Positions 53,218-64,000 of a stretch of DNA of 64,000 nucleotides are shown here, piece by piece. Origin of the DNA: Gammaproteobacteria bacterium (GTDB lineage: Bacteria > Pseudomonadota > Gammaproteobacteria > Chromatiales > Chromatiaceae); contig WFXD01000004.1 in assembly GCA_015490795.1 (NCBI GenBank), forward strand, positions 1-64,000, given 5' to 3'. Below the pieces are notes generated by a model, which saw only the letters and a program-made list of their open reading frames with translations, had not been told where the DNA came from and ran no database searches. A program made the position numbers and the translations under genes. Positions within the stretch are counted from its first letter, which is position 1. Each line of letters starts with the position of its first letter.

Positions 53218-54581
53218 TTGCCTTCTCGCTTGCCGAAACGGCAAAACGGTTGAATGGCCAGATTGTGGGGGCAGATGTCCAGTTTAAATCGGTCAGCACC
53301 GATAGCCGCACCCTCTCTGAAGGGGATCTCTTTGTTGCATTGCAGGGGCCTAACTTTGATGGCCACGAGCACCTGGATCAGGCGCAGGCCAAGGGTGCGG
53401 TTGCGGCAATGGTGAGTCGCCAGATGGCCACTGATCTGCCGCAACTGCAAGTGGCGGATACCCGGATGGGGCTCGGCCAGCTGGCCGCGGGCTGGCGTCA
53501 GGCCGGCCGTGCTGAAGTGGTGGCGGTAACCGGCAGCAACGGCAAGACCACGGTAAAAGAGATGATTGCAGCGATCCTCTCCCGACAGGGGCGGACGCTG
53601 GCCACGGCCGGCAACCTGAATAATGAGATCGGACTGCCACTGACCCTGCTGCGGCTGCAGGATGAGGCCTATGCGGTGGTGGAGCTGGGCGCCAACCATC
53701 CGGGTGAGATCAAATACCTGAGTGAAATTGCGCAACCCGATATTGCCCTGCTGAATAATGCAGGCAGCGCCCACCTGGAGGGCTTTGGCTCGCTCGAAGG
53801 GGTGGCCAGGGCCAAGGCCGAGATCATCTTCGGCCTGGTTGAGGATGGGGTCTTTCTGTTCAATGCCGATGACCGCTGGGCAGGGCTGTGGCGTGAGCTG
53901 GCGGCGGATCGGAAGATATGCACCTTTGGCATGCAGCATGAGGCCGATGTCAGCAGCCCGGAAGCGGCCATTGAGATGCGCTGGAGCGAGTCTGGATTTT
54001 TCAGCCGCTTCCCGGTCACCACCCCCATTGGAGAGGTTGAGATCGACCTGCCGCTGGCGGGCCGCCACAACCGAATGAACGCCCTGGCCGCTATTGCGGC
54101 CACGCAGCTGATGGGCATCAATCTGCAACAGATCCGCGACGGCCTGCTGGGGTTGCAGCCGGTGCCGGGGCGTCTGCAACCAGTCGCTGGCGCGGGTGGG
54201 GTGCGCATCATCGATGACAGCTATAACGCCAACCCCGACTCGGTGAGTGCGGCCATTGCCGTGCTTGCCACTGCCCCGGGGCGTCGTTTTCTGGTGCTGG
54301 GTGATCTGGCAGAGCTGGGGCCGGAGGCCGGGCAGCTGCATGAAAGGCTGGGGCGGCAGGCGCATGCGGCCGGGATCGAGCAGCTCTGCTGCCTGGGGGG
54401 TCTCTCTCGTGCAGCGGCCCGTGGTTTTGGCGCGGCTGCCCAGTGGTTTCAGGATCAGGGTTCACTCATCGCTGCGCTGAAGGGGCAGCTAACCAAAGGT
54501 GATACGGTATTGATAAAAGGTTCTCGCAGCGCCCGGATGGAGCAGGTGGTAAAGGCTTTGGCTACAGGGGATGGAAGCTGA
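53214..54581 (+). CDS. murF: UDP-MurNAc-pentapeptide synthetase MurF
   Basis: A 455-residue Mur ligase that adds D-Ala-D-Ala. ATP site [13 protein letters not shown] (about 103), [34 protein letters not shown] (about 339) and [12 protein letters not shown] near the C-terminus. Overlaps murE by 4 bp and ends 1 bp before mraY. Confidence 0.97.
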   Translation: MIAFSLAETAKRLNGQIVGADVQFKSVSTDSRTLSEGDLFVALQGPNFDGHEHLDQAQAKGAVAAMVSRQMATDLPQLQVADTRMGLGQLAAGWRQAGRAEVVAVTGSNGKTTVKEMIAAILSRQGRTLATAGNLNNEIGLPLTLLRLQDEAYAVVELGANHPGEIKYLSEIAQPDIALLNNAGSAHLEGFGSLEGVARAKAEIIFGLVEDGVFLFNADDRWAGLWRELAADRKICTFGMQHEADVSSPEAAIEMRWSESGFFSRFPVTTPIGEVEIDLPLAGRHNRMNALAAIAATQLMGINLQQIRDGLLGLQPVPGRLQPVAGAGGVRIIDDSYNANPDSVSAAIAVLATAPGRRFLVLGDLAELGPEAGQLHERLGRQAHAAGIEQLCCLGGLSRAAARGFGAAAQWFQDQGSLIAALKGQLTKGDTVLIKGSRSARMEQVVKALATGDGS

Positions 54582-54582
54582 C

Positions 54583-55668
54583 ATGCTGCTCTACCTTGCA
54601 GACTATCTGACCCAGTACCACAGTGGCTTCAATGTCTTTCAATACCTGACCCTGCGCGCCATCCTGGGGGTGCTGACGGCGCTGATCATCTCCTTTGTTG
54701 TCGGCCCGATCATGATACGCCGCCTGAGTTTTCACCAGATCGGGCAGACCGTCCGGGATGACGGGCCGGAGAGCCACTTTGCCAAGGCCGGCACCCCGAC
54801 CATGGGTGGTGCCCTGCTGCTGGTGGCGGTGGTGGTGAGCACCCTGCTCTGGTCGGATCTGACCAACCGCTATGTCTGGGTGCTGGTGATTGTGACGCTG
54901 CTGTTTGGCGCCATCGGCTTCGTGGATGACTACAAAAAGATTGCGCTGAAGGACTCGGTAGGGCTGTCTGCCCGGAAAAAGTATCTGTGGCAGTCGGTTG
55001 TCGGGTTTGGTGCCGTCTGCTTCCTCTATGCGACCGCCTCGCTCCCCGCTGAGACCCAGCTCATCATCCCCTTCTATAAAGATATCATCGTGGATCTCGG
55101 CTTCTTCGGATTTGTGGTGCTGGGCTATTTTGTCATCGTGGGCACCAGCAATGCGGTCAACCTTACCGATGGGCTGGATGGACTGGCCATTATGCCCACC
55201 GTGCTGGTGTCGGGTGCCCTGGGGATCTTTGTCTACATCTCCGGCAATATCTCCTTCTCCAACTATCTGATGGTGCCCTACCTGCCGGGCGTGGGCGAGG
55301 CGGTGGTCTTCTGTGGCGCCCTGGTGGGGGCGGGATTGGGCTTTTTGTGGTTCAACGCCTACCCGGCCCAGGTCTTCATGGGTGATATCGGCGCGCTTGC
55401 GCTGGGGGCGGCGCTGGGGCTGCTGGCGGTCATCGTGCGCCAGGAGCTGGTGCTGTTGATCATGGGGGGGGTCTTTGTGGTGGAGACAGTATCCGTCATC
55501 CTGCAGGTGGCCTCCTTCAAACTGACCGGGCGGCGCATCTTCCGCATGGCGCCGCTGCACCACCACTATGAGCTGAAGGGGTGGCCGGAGCCGCGCATTA
55601 TTGTGCGTTTCTGGATCATCACCGTCATCCTGGTTTTGATCGGGCTTGCCAGCCTGAAGATCCGTTGA
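54583..55668 (+). CDS. mraY: Phospho-MurNAc-pentapeptide transferase MraY
   Basis: A 361-residue polytopic membrane enzyme that makes lipid I. Conserved cytoplasmic motifs: [19 protein letters not shown] (about 112), [17 protein letters not shown] (about 188), [14 protein letters not shown] and [19 protein letters not shown] in parts. ATG 54583 gives the expected length; an ATG at 54571 lies inside murF. Confidence 0.97.
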   Translation: MLLYLADYLTQYHSGFNVFQYLTLRAILGVLTALIISFVVGPIMIRRLSFHQIGQTVRDDGPESHFAKAGTPTMGGALLLVAVVVSTLLWSDLTNRYVWVLVIVTLLFGAIGFVDDYKKIALKDSVGLSARKKYLWQSVVGFGAVCFLYATASLPAETQLIIPFYKDIIVDLGFFGFVVLGYFVIVGTSNAVNLTDGLDGLAIMPTVLVSGALGIFVYISGNISFSNYLMVPYLPGVGEAVVFCGALVGAGLGFLWFNAYPAQVFMGDIGALALGAALGLLAVIVRQELVLLIMGGVFVVETVSVILQVASFKLTGRRIFRMAPLHHHYELKGWPEPRIIVRFWIITVILVLIGLASLKIR

Positions 55669-55702
55669 TTCTGCAGAGGCAAACTGTGGGGCATAGATTG
55701 AT

Positions 55703-57091
55703 ATGAACAGTGCAGCGATAGAGATGACAGAGCAGAAATTGCAGGCGGGAACAGCGCCCCTCCGGACCCTGATCGTGGGGCTGGGGCTGACCGGACTCTC
55801 CTGTGCGCGCTATCTGCAGGCGCGCAACGTGCCTGTGGTGATCATAGACAGCCGACGCCACCCGCCCGGCCTGGCGATGCTGCGGGAGCAGATGTTTGGG
55901 GTGTCAGTGGTGACTGGCGGCTTTGATCCGCGCGTCTTTGCCTCGGCCGAGCGGGTAGTCGTCAGTCCGGGCATATCCATCCAGGAGCCGCAGATCCGGG
56001 CGGCGCGTGAACGCGGGGTCGAGGTTGTTGGCGATATCGAGCTGTTCGCCCGCGAGGTGAAGGCGCCCGTGGCGGCCATCACCGGCTCAAACGGTAAAAG
56101 CACCGTGACCACGCTGCTGGGCGAGATGGCGCGCCGCGCCGGAAGCGAAGTGGCCGTGGGGGGCAATATCGGGCTGCCGGTTCTGGATCTGCTCTCAGAG
56201 AGGGTTGAACTCTATCTGCTGGAGCTCTCCAGCTTTCAACTGGAGACCACACAATCGCTGAAGCCCAGGGTTGCCGCGGTGCTGAACCTCTCTGCGGATC
56301 ACCTCGACCGCTATGACGGGATCGAGGCCTATGCCGAGGCCAAGCGCGCCATCTACAACGGGGCGCAGATCCGGCTCTTCAATCTGGATGACCCCAGGGT
56401 GATGGCAATGCGCGGCCAACCACAGGCGGAGGACCTCTTTTTCACATTGCAGGGCACGGACAGCCCCCATCTGTTTGGGGTGAATGAGCAGGGCGGCGAG
56501 CCGTGGCTATGCCGTGGCCAGCAGGCGCTGCTGCCGGTCTCGGCGCTACAGCTGCCGGGTCGGCATAATCGGGCCAATGCGCTGGCGGCGCTGGCGCTGG
56601 GCGTTGCGCTGGAGCTGCCGATGCCGGCCATGCTGGATACCCTGCGTGACTTTGGTGGGCTGCCCCACCGGACCCAGTTTATTGCAGAGCATGCCGGCGT
56701 GCGCTGGTACAACGACTCCAAGGCCACCAATGTGGGGGCCTGCGTAGCGGCGCTGGAGGGGATGGCGGATGATGTCGGCTGCATCGTGCTCATCGCCGGT
56801 GGTGAGAGCAAGGATGCCGATTTCTCGGAGCTGGCTGCCGTGGTGGAGCGCACCGTGCGCGCCGTGGTGCTGATCGGCCGGGATGCGGCGCTGATTGAAG
56901 ATGCGCTGGCGGGTGTCGTGCCGGTGGCCCGGGCGGCGGATATGGATGCGGCTGTTGCGCGGGCAGATGAGCTGGCCAGGCCGGGTGATGCGGTACTGCT
57001 CTCCCCCGCCTGTGCCAGCTTCGATATGTTTCAGAACTTTGGGCAGCGGGGTGTGGCCTTCTCTGATGCGGTGCGGAGATTGACGGCATGA
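55703..57091 (+). CDS. murD: UDP-MurNAc-L-alanine:D-glutamate ligase MurD
   Basis: A 462-residue Mur ligase. N-terminal Rossmann domain LIVGLGLTGLSCARYLQ, ATP site ITGSNGKSTVTTLLG (about 129), ELSSFQLE, HRTQFIAEHAGVRWYNDSKATN (in parts), and SPACASFDMFQNFGQRG near the end. It has a short N-terminal extension of about 20 residues. The gap to mraY is 34 bp, the largest inside the cluster after mraZ. Overlaps ftsW by 4 bp. Confidence 0.96.
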   Translation: MNSAAIEMTEQKLQAGTAPLRTLIVGLGLTGLSCARYLQARNVPVVIIDSRRHPPGLAMLREQMFGVSVVTGGFDPRVFASAERVVVSPGISIQEPQIRAARERGVEVVGDIELFAREVKAPVAAITGSNGKSTVTTLLGEMARRAGSEVAVGGNIGLPVLDLLSERVELYLLELSSFQLETTQSLKPRVAAVLNLSADHLDRYDGIEAYAEAKRAIYNGAQIRLFNLDDPRVMAMRGQPQAEDLFFTLQGTDSPHLFGVNEQGGEPWLCRGQQALLPVSALQLPGRHNRANALAALALGVALELPMPAMLDTLRDFGGLPHRTQFIAEHAGVRWYNDSKATNVGACVAALEGMADDVGCIVLIAGGESKDADFSELAAVVERTVRAVVLIGRDAALIEDALAGVVPVARAADMDAAVARADELARPGDAVLLSPACASFDMFQNFGQRGVAFSDAVRRLTA

Positions 57092-58284
57092 GTATGCCGC
57101 TCTCCTCCCAGGCCACAGCGGGCGCCTCTTCGCCTGCACTGCCGGAGCTGGACTACTGGCTGATTGGCGCAGCCGTGGCACTGCTGGGGTTTGGAGTGAT
57201 TATGGTGGCCTCCGCCTCGCTGCATGAGGGGGGGCAGATGGAACCCCCGAACCCCTTCTATCACCTTATCCGTCACGGCATTGCCGTTGCCCTGGGTCTG
57301 GCTGCTGCGCTGCTGGTCTCACAGATCCCCACCAGGTGGTGGGAGCAGTCCGGCACAGCGCTCTACTTTATCGGCCTGCTGCTGCTGGTGCTGGTGCTGA
57401 TCCCCGGGGTTGGGCGCGAGGCCAATGGCGCCGTCCGCTGGATTCCAATCGGCGCCTTCAACCTCCAGGGTTCCGAGTTTATGAAGCTCTTTCTGGTGGT
57501 CTATATCGCGGGCTATCTGGTGCGCCGCCAGCTTGAGGTGGCGCATAGTTTTTGGGGCTTTTTCAAACCGATGCTGCTGCTGATCGTGGCGGCGGCGCTG
57601 ATCATGCTGCAACCGGATTTCGGCACCACAGCGGTGCTGCTGGCCACGGCGCTGGGGATGCTCTTTCTGGGGGGGGTCGCGCTCTGGCAGTTTGCGCTGC
57701 TGCTGCTCTCGACGGGGGCGGTTCTGGTGGGGCTGGTGCTCTCGTCAGAGTACCGGCTGGGGCGCATCACCGGCTTTCTCGACCCCTGGGCAGATGCCTA
57801 TGGCAGCGGCTATCAGCTGGCTCAGGCGCTGATCGCCTTTGGCCGGGGCGAGTGGTTCGGGGTCGGGCTGGGCAACGGCATCCAAAAACAGTTCTACCTG
57901 CCAGAGGCGCATACCGATTTTCTGATGGCGGTGATTGGTGAGGAGTTTGGCCTGCTGGGAACCCTGATGGTGATTGCCCTGTTCAGCCTGATTGTCTGGC
58001 GCGCCTTTCGGATTGGTGCGGCGGCCGAGGCGATAGAGCGCCGCTTTTGCGCCTATGTGGCCTATGGTTTTGGGCTCTGGATCGGTATGCAGGCCTTTGT
58101 CAATATCGGCGTCAATGTGGGTCTGTTGCCCACCAAAGGCCTGACGCTGCCGCTGATGAGCTACGGTGGCAACAGCATTATCGTCGCCTGCATCGTGATC
58201 GGGATGCTGGTGCGAATCGGCTATGAGACACAGCGGGATGCCCCGGCATATAAACTGGAGCAGGTGAAATGGGCCGGCGCGTGA
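57088..58284 (+). CDS. ftsW: Septal glycosyltransferase FtsW
   Basis: A 398-residue SEDS-family membrane protein with about ten helices. Typical blocks: GVGREANGAVRWIPIGAFNLQ, QPDFGTTAVLLA, AYGSGYQLAQALIAFGRGEWFGVGLGNG (in parts), PEAHTDFLMAVIGEEFGLLG and GLTLPLMSYGGNS. Polymerises glycan strands with FtsI. Overlaps murG by 16 bp. Confidence 0.96.
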   Translation: MSMPLSSQATAGASSPALPELDYWLIGAAVALLGFGVIMVASASLHEGGQMEPPNPFYHLIRHGIAVALGLAAALLVSQIPTRWWEQSGTALYFIGLLLLVLVLIPGVGREANGAVRWIPIGAFNLQGSEFMKLFLVVYIAGYLVRRQLEVAHSFWGFFKPMLLLIVAAALIMLQPDFGTTAVLLATALGMLFLGGVALWQFALLLLSTGAVLVGLVLSSEYRLGRITGFLDPWADAYGSGYQLAQALIAFGRGEWFGVGLGNGIQKQFYLPEAHTDFLMAVIGEEFGLLGTLMVIALFSLIVWRAFRIGAAAEAIERRFCAYVAYGFGLWIGMQAFVNIGVNVGLLPTKGLTLPLMSYGGNSIIVACIVIGMLVRIGYETQRDAPAYKLEQVKWAGA

Positions 58285-59348
58285 TGATTATGGCAGGCGG
58301 AACCGGTGGCCATGTCTTCCCCGCGCTGGCGGTGGCGGAGGAGCTGCGCGCCCGTGGCGTGGAGCTGTTCTGGTTGGGAACCCCTGACAGCTTTGAGTCA
58401 CGGCTGGTGCCGGAGGCCGGTATTTCGCTGGAGCGGATTGATGTGCAGGGTCTGCGCGGCACTGGATTGCGCCGCTGGCTGGTGGCGCCGTTCAAACTGG
58501 GTGGCGCCATGGTGCAGGCGCTGATGGTGCTGAGACGCAGACGGCCCGGCGTGGTGCTGGGGATGGGTGGTTTTGTCTCTGGCCCAGGTGGCGTGGTGGC
58601 GCGCTTGATGGGGATTCCACTGGTGATCCATGAGCAGAATGCGATCCCCGGCATGACCAACCAGTGGCTGTCGCGTATCGCCAGCCGGGTGCTGGAGGCG
58701 TTCCCCGGCAGCTTTGGGGCAGCGCGGCAGGCGCAGCTGGTGGGCAACCCGGTGCGTGCCGGGATTGCGGCACTGCCGGCCCCGGCCGAGCGCATGGCCG
58801 GTCGGGAGGGTGCGTTGCGGCTGCTGGTGCTGGGTGGCTCTCTGGGTGCCCAGGTTTTGAATGAGCGTGTGCCGGAGGCGTTGGCAAAGATGGTCCCGGA
58901 TAGACATCCGCAGGTGCGGCATCAGGCCGGTCGGGGCAAGGATGAGGCGGCACGGGCGGCCTATGCCGCGGCCGGGGTGGAGGCCAGTGTGCAGCCCTTT
59001 GTGGCAGATATGGCGGAGGCCTACGGCTGGGCCGACCTGGTGCTCTGCCGCGCCGGTGCGCTGACGGTCTCCGAGCTGGCGGCCGCCGGTGTGGCCGCGC
59101 TGCTGGTCCCTTTTCCGCATGCAGTGGATGACCATCAGACCCGCAATGCCGCCTTTCTGTGTGACCGGGGTGCGGCAAGGCTGTTGCCGCAGAGTGAGTT
59201 GAGCGTGGACAGCCTGTCGGCCTGCCTGGGCGAGCTGCTGAGTGATCGTGCGCAACTGCAACGCATGGCCGAACAGGCGCGTGCGCTGGCACAGCCGGAG
59301 TCGGCACAGCGAGTGGCTGATATCTGTGAGGAGATGAGCAACCGATGA
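58269..59348 (+). CDS. murG: Lipid II synthase MurG
   Basis: A 359-residue glycosyltransferase that adds GlcNAc to lipid I on the inner face of the membrane. [21 protein letters not shown] (in parts) near the start, [56 protein letters not shown] and [14 protein letters not shown]. Its start lies 16 bp inside ftsW and its end overlaps murC by 4 bp. Confidence 0.96.
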   Translation: MGRRVMIMAGGTGGHVFPALAVAEELRARGVELFWLGTPDSFESRLVPEAGISLERIDVQGLRGTGLRRWLVAPFKLGGAMVQALMVLRRRRPGVVLGMGGFVSGPGGVVARLMGIPLVIHEQNAIPGMTNQWLSRIASRVLEAFPGSFGAARQAQLVGNPVRAGIAALPAPAERMAGREGALRLLVLGGSLGAQVLNERVPEALAKMVPDRHPQVRHQAGRGKDEAARAAYAAAGVEASVQPFVADMAEAYGWADLVLCRAGALTVSELAAAGVAALLVPFPHAVDDHQTRNAAFLCDRGAARLLPQSELSVDSLSACLGELLSDRAQLQRMAEQARALAQPESAQRVADICEEMSNR

Positions 59349-60790
59349 ATATGCCAGGCAGCAACCTCAGTCGGCGGCCGGCCGAAGTGATGGGCCGGGT
59401 AAAGCGTATCCACTTTGTCGGTATTGGCGGGGTGGGCATGAGCGGCATTGCCGAGGTACTGTTGAATCTGGATTTTCAGGTGACCGGCTCCGATGTGCGT
59501 GAGGGGCCGGCCACCCGGCGGCTGGCGGAGCTGGGAGCCAGTATCATGATCGGCCACCGCTCCAGGAATGTGGTCGGTTGTGACGTGGTGGTGATCTCCA
59601 GTGCGGTGAAAGAGGACAACCCGGAGGTGGCTGCAGCGCGGGTGCAGCAGATCCCGGTGGTGCCGCGTGCCGAGATGCTGGCTGAACTGATGCGCTTCCG
59701 CTTCGGCATTGCTGTGGCGGGGACACACGGCAAGACCACCACCACCAGCCTGGTCTCCAGCCTGCTGGCGGAGGGGGGGCTGGACCCCACCTTTGTCATC
59801 GGCGGCCGACTCAACAGCGCCGGCAGCAATGCCCGTCTGGGAGAGAGTGACTACCTGGTGGCCGAGGCGGATGAGAGCGATGCCTCATTCCTCTACCTGC
59901 AACCGATGCTGGCGGTGGTGACCAATGTCGATGCCGACCACATGACCACCTACGGCGGAGATTTCAGCCGCCTGCGCAGCACCTTTGTTGAATTTCTGCA
60001 CCACCTCCCCTTCTATGGGCTGGCGGTGCTCTGTATTGATGATCTGGAGGTGCGGGGGCTGCTGTCGGAGATCTCCCGCCCTGTCTGCACCTACGGCACA
60101 GTGGCCGAGGCCGATGTGCGCGCCAGTGATATCCGGCAGGATGGGGTGAAAACCTGTTTCAAGGTGCATCAGGCGGGCTATCCGCTGCTGGATGTCACCC
60201 TGAACATGCCGGGTCGGCACAATATGTTGAATGCGCTGGCGGCGATCACGGTGGCGCGGGAGCTGAAGGTTGACGATGCCGCTATCCAGCGGGGGTTGCT
60301 GGAGTTTCAGGGTATCGGGCGCCGTTTTCAGGTGATGGGCGAGTGCCGGACGGCAGCCGGGCAGGTGATGCTGGTCGATGACTATGCCCACCACCCCAAA
60401 GAGATCGAGGCCACTATGGATGCGGTACGGGCTGGCTGGCCGGAGCGGCGGCTGGTGATTGCATTTCAGCCCCACCGCTACACCCGCACCCAGGAGCAGT
60501 TTGAGGATTTCGTGCAGGTGCTTTCACGCGCCGATGTGCTGCTGCTGGGCGAGGTCTATGCGGCAGGCGAAGAGCCCATCGCAGGTGCGGATACGCGTGC
60601 GCTGATCCGGGCGTTGCGGGTGCGCGGCCAGGTGGAGCCGGTCTTTGTCGACCCGATTGGCGAGCTGGTCACGGTCTTGCCGGGGGTGCTGCGGGATGGG
60701 GATATCGTACTCACCCTGGGTGCCGGGGATATCGGTGGGGTGGCTGCCCGGCTGGTGGCCGGGATAGCGCCGGCAGGAGGGGATCAGTGA
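59345..60790 (+). CDS. murC: UDP-MurNAc:L-alanine ligase MurC
   Basis: A 481-residue Mur ligase adding the first residue. [17 protein letters not shown] at the start, ATP site [14 protein letters not shown] (about 120), [21 protein letters not shown] and [11 protein letters not shown] (about 342). Overlaps murG by 4 bp and the small ORF after it by 4 bp. Confidence 0.97.
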   Translation: MNMPGSNLSRRPAEVMGRVKRIHFVGIGGVGMSGIAEVLLNLDFQVTGSDVREGPATRRLAELGASIMIGHRSRNVVGCDVVVISSAVKEDNPEVAAARVQQIPVVPRAEMLAELMRFRFGIAVAGTHGKTTTTSLVSSLLAEGGLDPTFVIGGRLNSAGSNARLGESDYLVAEADESDASFLYLQPMLAVVTNVDADHMTTYGGDFSRLRSTFVEFLHHLPFYGLAVLCIDDLEVRGLLSEISRPVCTYGTVAEADVRASDIRQDGVKTCFKVHQAGYPLLDVTLNMPGRHNMLNALAAITVARELKVDDAAIQRGLLEFQGIGRRFQVMGECRTAAGQVMLVDDYAHHPKEIEATMDAVRAGWPERRLVIAFQPHRYTRTQEQFEDFVQVLSRADVLLLGEVYAAGEEPIAGADTRALIRALRVRGQVEPVFVDPIGELVTVLPGVLRDGDIVLTLGAGDIGGVAARLVAGIAPAGGDQ

Positions 60791-60947
60791 GCCAGTTCAG
60801 CCTGCGTCATCTGCACATGGGATGCGGTGAGCCGCTTGTGGCCTCCTGGCCGGCACCCGGTAAAGCCCGCTCCAAAGCGGGGCCGACAAAACCACTTGCC
60901 GGCGGCATCAAGCAACCTGTTCAGAAACAGAAGGGTAGAGGGGTCTA

Positions 60948-60948
<1 letters not shown>
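60787..60948 (+). CDS. Small ORF (53 aa) between murC and murB
   Basis: GTG 60787 overlaps the murC stop (GTGA), and its TAG stop overlaps the murB GTG by one base (TAGTG). The product starts [17 protein letters not shown] and ends in a basic, glycine-rich tail ([12 protein letters not shown]). No transmembrane helix, no recognised family. The coupling at both ends is the same as between the real genes here, which argues that it is translated, at least to carry ribosomes from murC to murB. A hairpin (CCCGCT, CCAA, AGCGGG) lies within it. Confidence 0.45.
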
Positions 60949-62740
<1,792 letters not shown>

Positions 62741-62742
62741 AG

Positions 62743-63528
62743 ATGCAATCAAAGCGTTCAAGTGCAGCGGCAAAAAGCAGGGCGCCATCCCGGGCCTCTA
62801 CCCTGCGCTGGTCTCTGGCGCTGCTGCTGTTCGGTGCAATGGGCGGTGGCGGCATGTTGCTCGCTGAGCGGTTGCAGGACCCACAGGCCTTCCCGCTGAA
62901 GGTGGTGCAGATCAAGGGTGATTTCAGGTATCTGGACCGCCAAAAACTGGAACGGGCAATGGAGGAGCAGGTGCGGGGAGGCTTTTTTACCCTGGATGTG
63001 GAGCAGCTGCATGCTGAGCTGTTGGCGATGCCCTGGGTGGCGGGGGTGGCGTTGCGCCGGGTCTGGCCGGATACCCTGCTGATCACGGTAAAGGAGCAGC
63101 TGCCGCTGGCGCGTTGGGGCAGACAGCAACTGGTGACGATGCAGGGCGAGCTGTTCCAGCCGGCAGAGGGTGAGATTCCAGCCGGGCTGCCGCAGCTTGA
63201 GGGGCCAGAGGGCACCGAGCGCGAGATGGCCTCACGCTACCGCGTCATGCAGACCTATTTTGATCAGATTGGATTGCAGATTGCCAGGGTTCAGCAGGAT
63301 CTGCGCAACGCCTGGGTGGTTGAGTTTACAGACGGCAGCGCCATCAGGCTGGGCAACCGGCAGGTTGACGAGCGGCTGGGGCGTTTTATCCGCCTCTACC
63401 CCCGTCTCAAGGCAGCCGGGCAGGGCAGGCCAAAGCAGGTCGACCTGCGCTACACCAACGGGTTTGTGGTGCATTGGGAGCTGGATGAGGTGAATGGAGC
63501 AGACGGCCTTGTGGCCAACCAAACGTAA
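62743..63528 (+). CDS. ftsQ: Cell division protein FtsQ
   Basis: A 261-residue bitopic protein with a basic N-terminus, a transmembrane helix at about 24-42, the POTRA domain (FPLKVVQIKGDFRYLDRQKLER, LPWVAGVALRRVWPDTLLITVKEQLPLARWG in parts) and the FtsQ beta domain ending at VDLRYTNGFVVHW. It links FtsB-FtsL to the rest of the divisome. ATG 62743 is preferred to GTG 62713, which lies inside ddl. Confidence 0.95.
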   Translation: MQSKRSSAAAKSRAPSRASTLRWSLALLLFGAMGGGGMLLAERLQDPQAFPLKVVQIKGDFRYLDRQKLERAMEEQVRGGFFTLDVEQLHAELLAMPWVAGVALRRVWPDTLLITVKEQLPLARWGRQQLVTMQGELFQPAEGEIPAGLPQLEGPEGTEREMASRYRVMQTYFDQIGLQIARVQQDLRNAWVVEFTDGSAIRLGNRQVDERLGRFIRLYPRLKAAGQGRPKQVDLRYTNGFVVHWELDEVNGADGLVANQT

Positions 63529-63541
63529 TGGGCAGGGGTAG

Positions 63542-64000
63542 ATGACTAAGAAAAGTGAAATGAATCTCATTGTCGGGCTGGATATTGGCACCTCCAAGGT
63601 GGTGGCCATTGTCGGGGAGATCAAGCCGGATAACGAGATTGAGATTATCGGTATCGGATCACACCCCTCCCGTGGTCTGAAGAAGGGGGTGGTGGTCAAT
63701 ATCGAATCGACGGTTCAGTCGATGCAGCGGGCCGTTGAAGAGGCCGAGCTGATGGCCGGCTGCGAGATCCAGTCGGTCTATGCCGGGATTGCCGGCAGCC
63801 ATATTCGCAGCCTGAACTCTCAGGGTGTGGTCGGCATCAAGGATCAGGAGGTGACCCACAGTGATCTGGATCGGGTGATCGACGCGGCGCGGGCGGTGGC
63901 GATCCCGGCGGATCAGAAGATCCTGCACATCCTGCCCCAGGAGTTTGTGATCGATGATCAGGATGGCATCCGCGAGCCGATCGGGATGTCAGGGGTCAGG
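63542..64000 (+). CDS. ftsA: Cell division protein FtsA (5' part, cut by window end)
   Basis: An actin-like protein tethering FtsZ to the membrane. The first 153 codons are present: MTKKSEMNLIVGLDIGTSKV with the phosphate-1 loop, IGIGSHPSRGLKKGVVVNIE, AGIAGSHIRSLNSQGVVGI and LPQEFVIDDQDGI. GGGGTAG lies upstream of the ATG. The gene continues past the window. Confidence 0.95.
   Translation, partial: MTKKSEMNLIVGLDIGTSKVVAIVGEIKPDNEIEIIGIGSHPSRGLKKGVVVNIESTVQSMQRAVEEAELMAGCEIQSVYAGIAGSHIRSLNSQGVVGIKDQEVTHSDLDRVIDAARAVAIPADQKILHILPQEFVIDDQDGIREPIGMSGVR

Overview
The window reads as chromosome of a gammaproteobacterium. The evidence is a class A RNase P RNA placed just before a complete-order division and cell wall (dcw) cluster (mraZ to ftsA), the ispB / rplU-rpmA-obgE-proB block, the divergent tesA / ybbA-ybbP pair, and ampD, nadC and hemH of proteobacterial type. 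The species cannot be fixed from the sequence; nothing in it is diagnostic of a genus.

Region 1 (1-9680) is accessory DNA. It opens with the tail of an IS66-type transposase. Next comes a type III restriction-modification locus in which mod and res are separated by two extra genes: a PHP plus SMC-like ATPase of the TrlF kind, and an AlbA_2/HATPase protein. A REPIN-like inverted repeat and a decapitated DUF5131 gene follow.

Region 2 (about 9730-25124) is a roughly 15 kb genomic island in the 3' half of tRNA-Pro(CGG). A 95-bp direct repeat with one mismatch bounds it (9680-9774 and 25030-25124). It carries a recombination and regulation module (excisionase-like protein, winged-helix protein, small DNA-binding protein, second tyrosine recombinase). 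It also carries a tightly packed defence operon, abiEi-abiEii-hsdR-hsdM-hsdS followed by an OLD-like ATPase/TOPRIM nuclease. After that come decayed gene fragments, a tiny ArfA-like ribosome-rescue gene, a higBA-like toxin-antitoxin pair, and the integrase next to the tRNA. No conjugation genes are seen. The repeat runs past the tRNA into the integrase start codons, so the left copy keeps a 15-codon relic of a second, related integrase. This points to two islands stacked at one tRNA, with region 1 as the older and partly deleted one.

Region 3 (25080-47430) is ordinary core genome: tRNA-Pro, ispB, rplU-rpmA-obgE-proB, rpsT, murJ, tesA, ybbA-ybbP, hemH, nadC, a cyclic-nucleotide-binding protein, a four-gene DUF1538/DUF1538/PII-like/CBS unit, ampD, two HDOD proteins, a methyltransferase, nth and an RpfC-like hybrid sensor kinase. 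Two short non-coding palindromic elements (MITE-like) sit exactly at gene ends: one with CTAG flanks between hemH and nadC, one with TTAA flanks after the kinase.

Region 4 (47655-64000) is rnpB and the dcw cluster: mraZ-rsmH-ftsL-ftsI-murE-murF-mraY-murD-ftsW-murG-murC-(53-codon ORF)-murB-ddl-ftsQ-ftsA. ftsA is cut by the window edge. Most junctions overlap by 4 bp. A near-consensus promoter and four MraZ-box-like repeats at exact 10-bp spacing lie upstream. The most interesting parts are the composite defence operon, the four-gene type III locus, the stacked islands, the ArfA-like gene with a hairpin across its end, and the small ORF between murC and murB.
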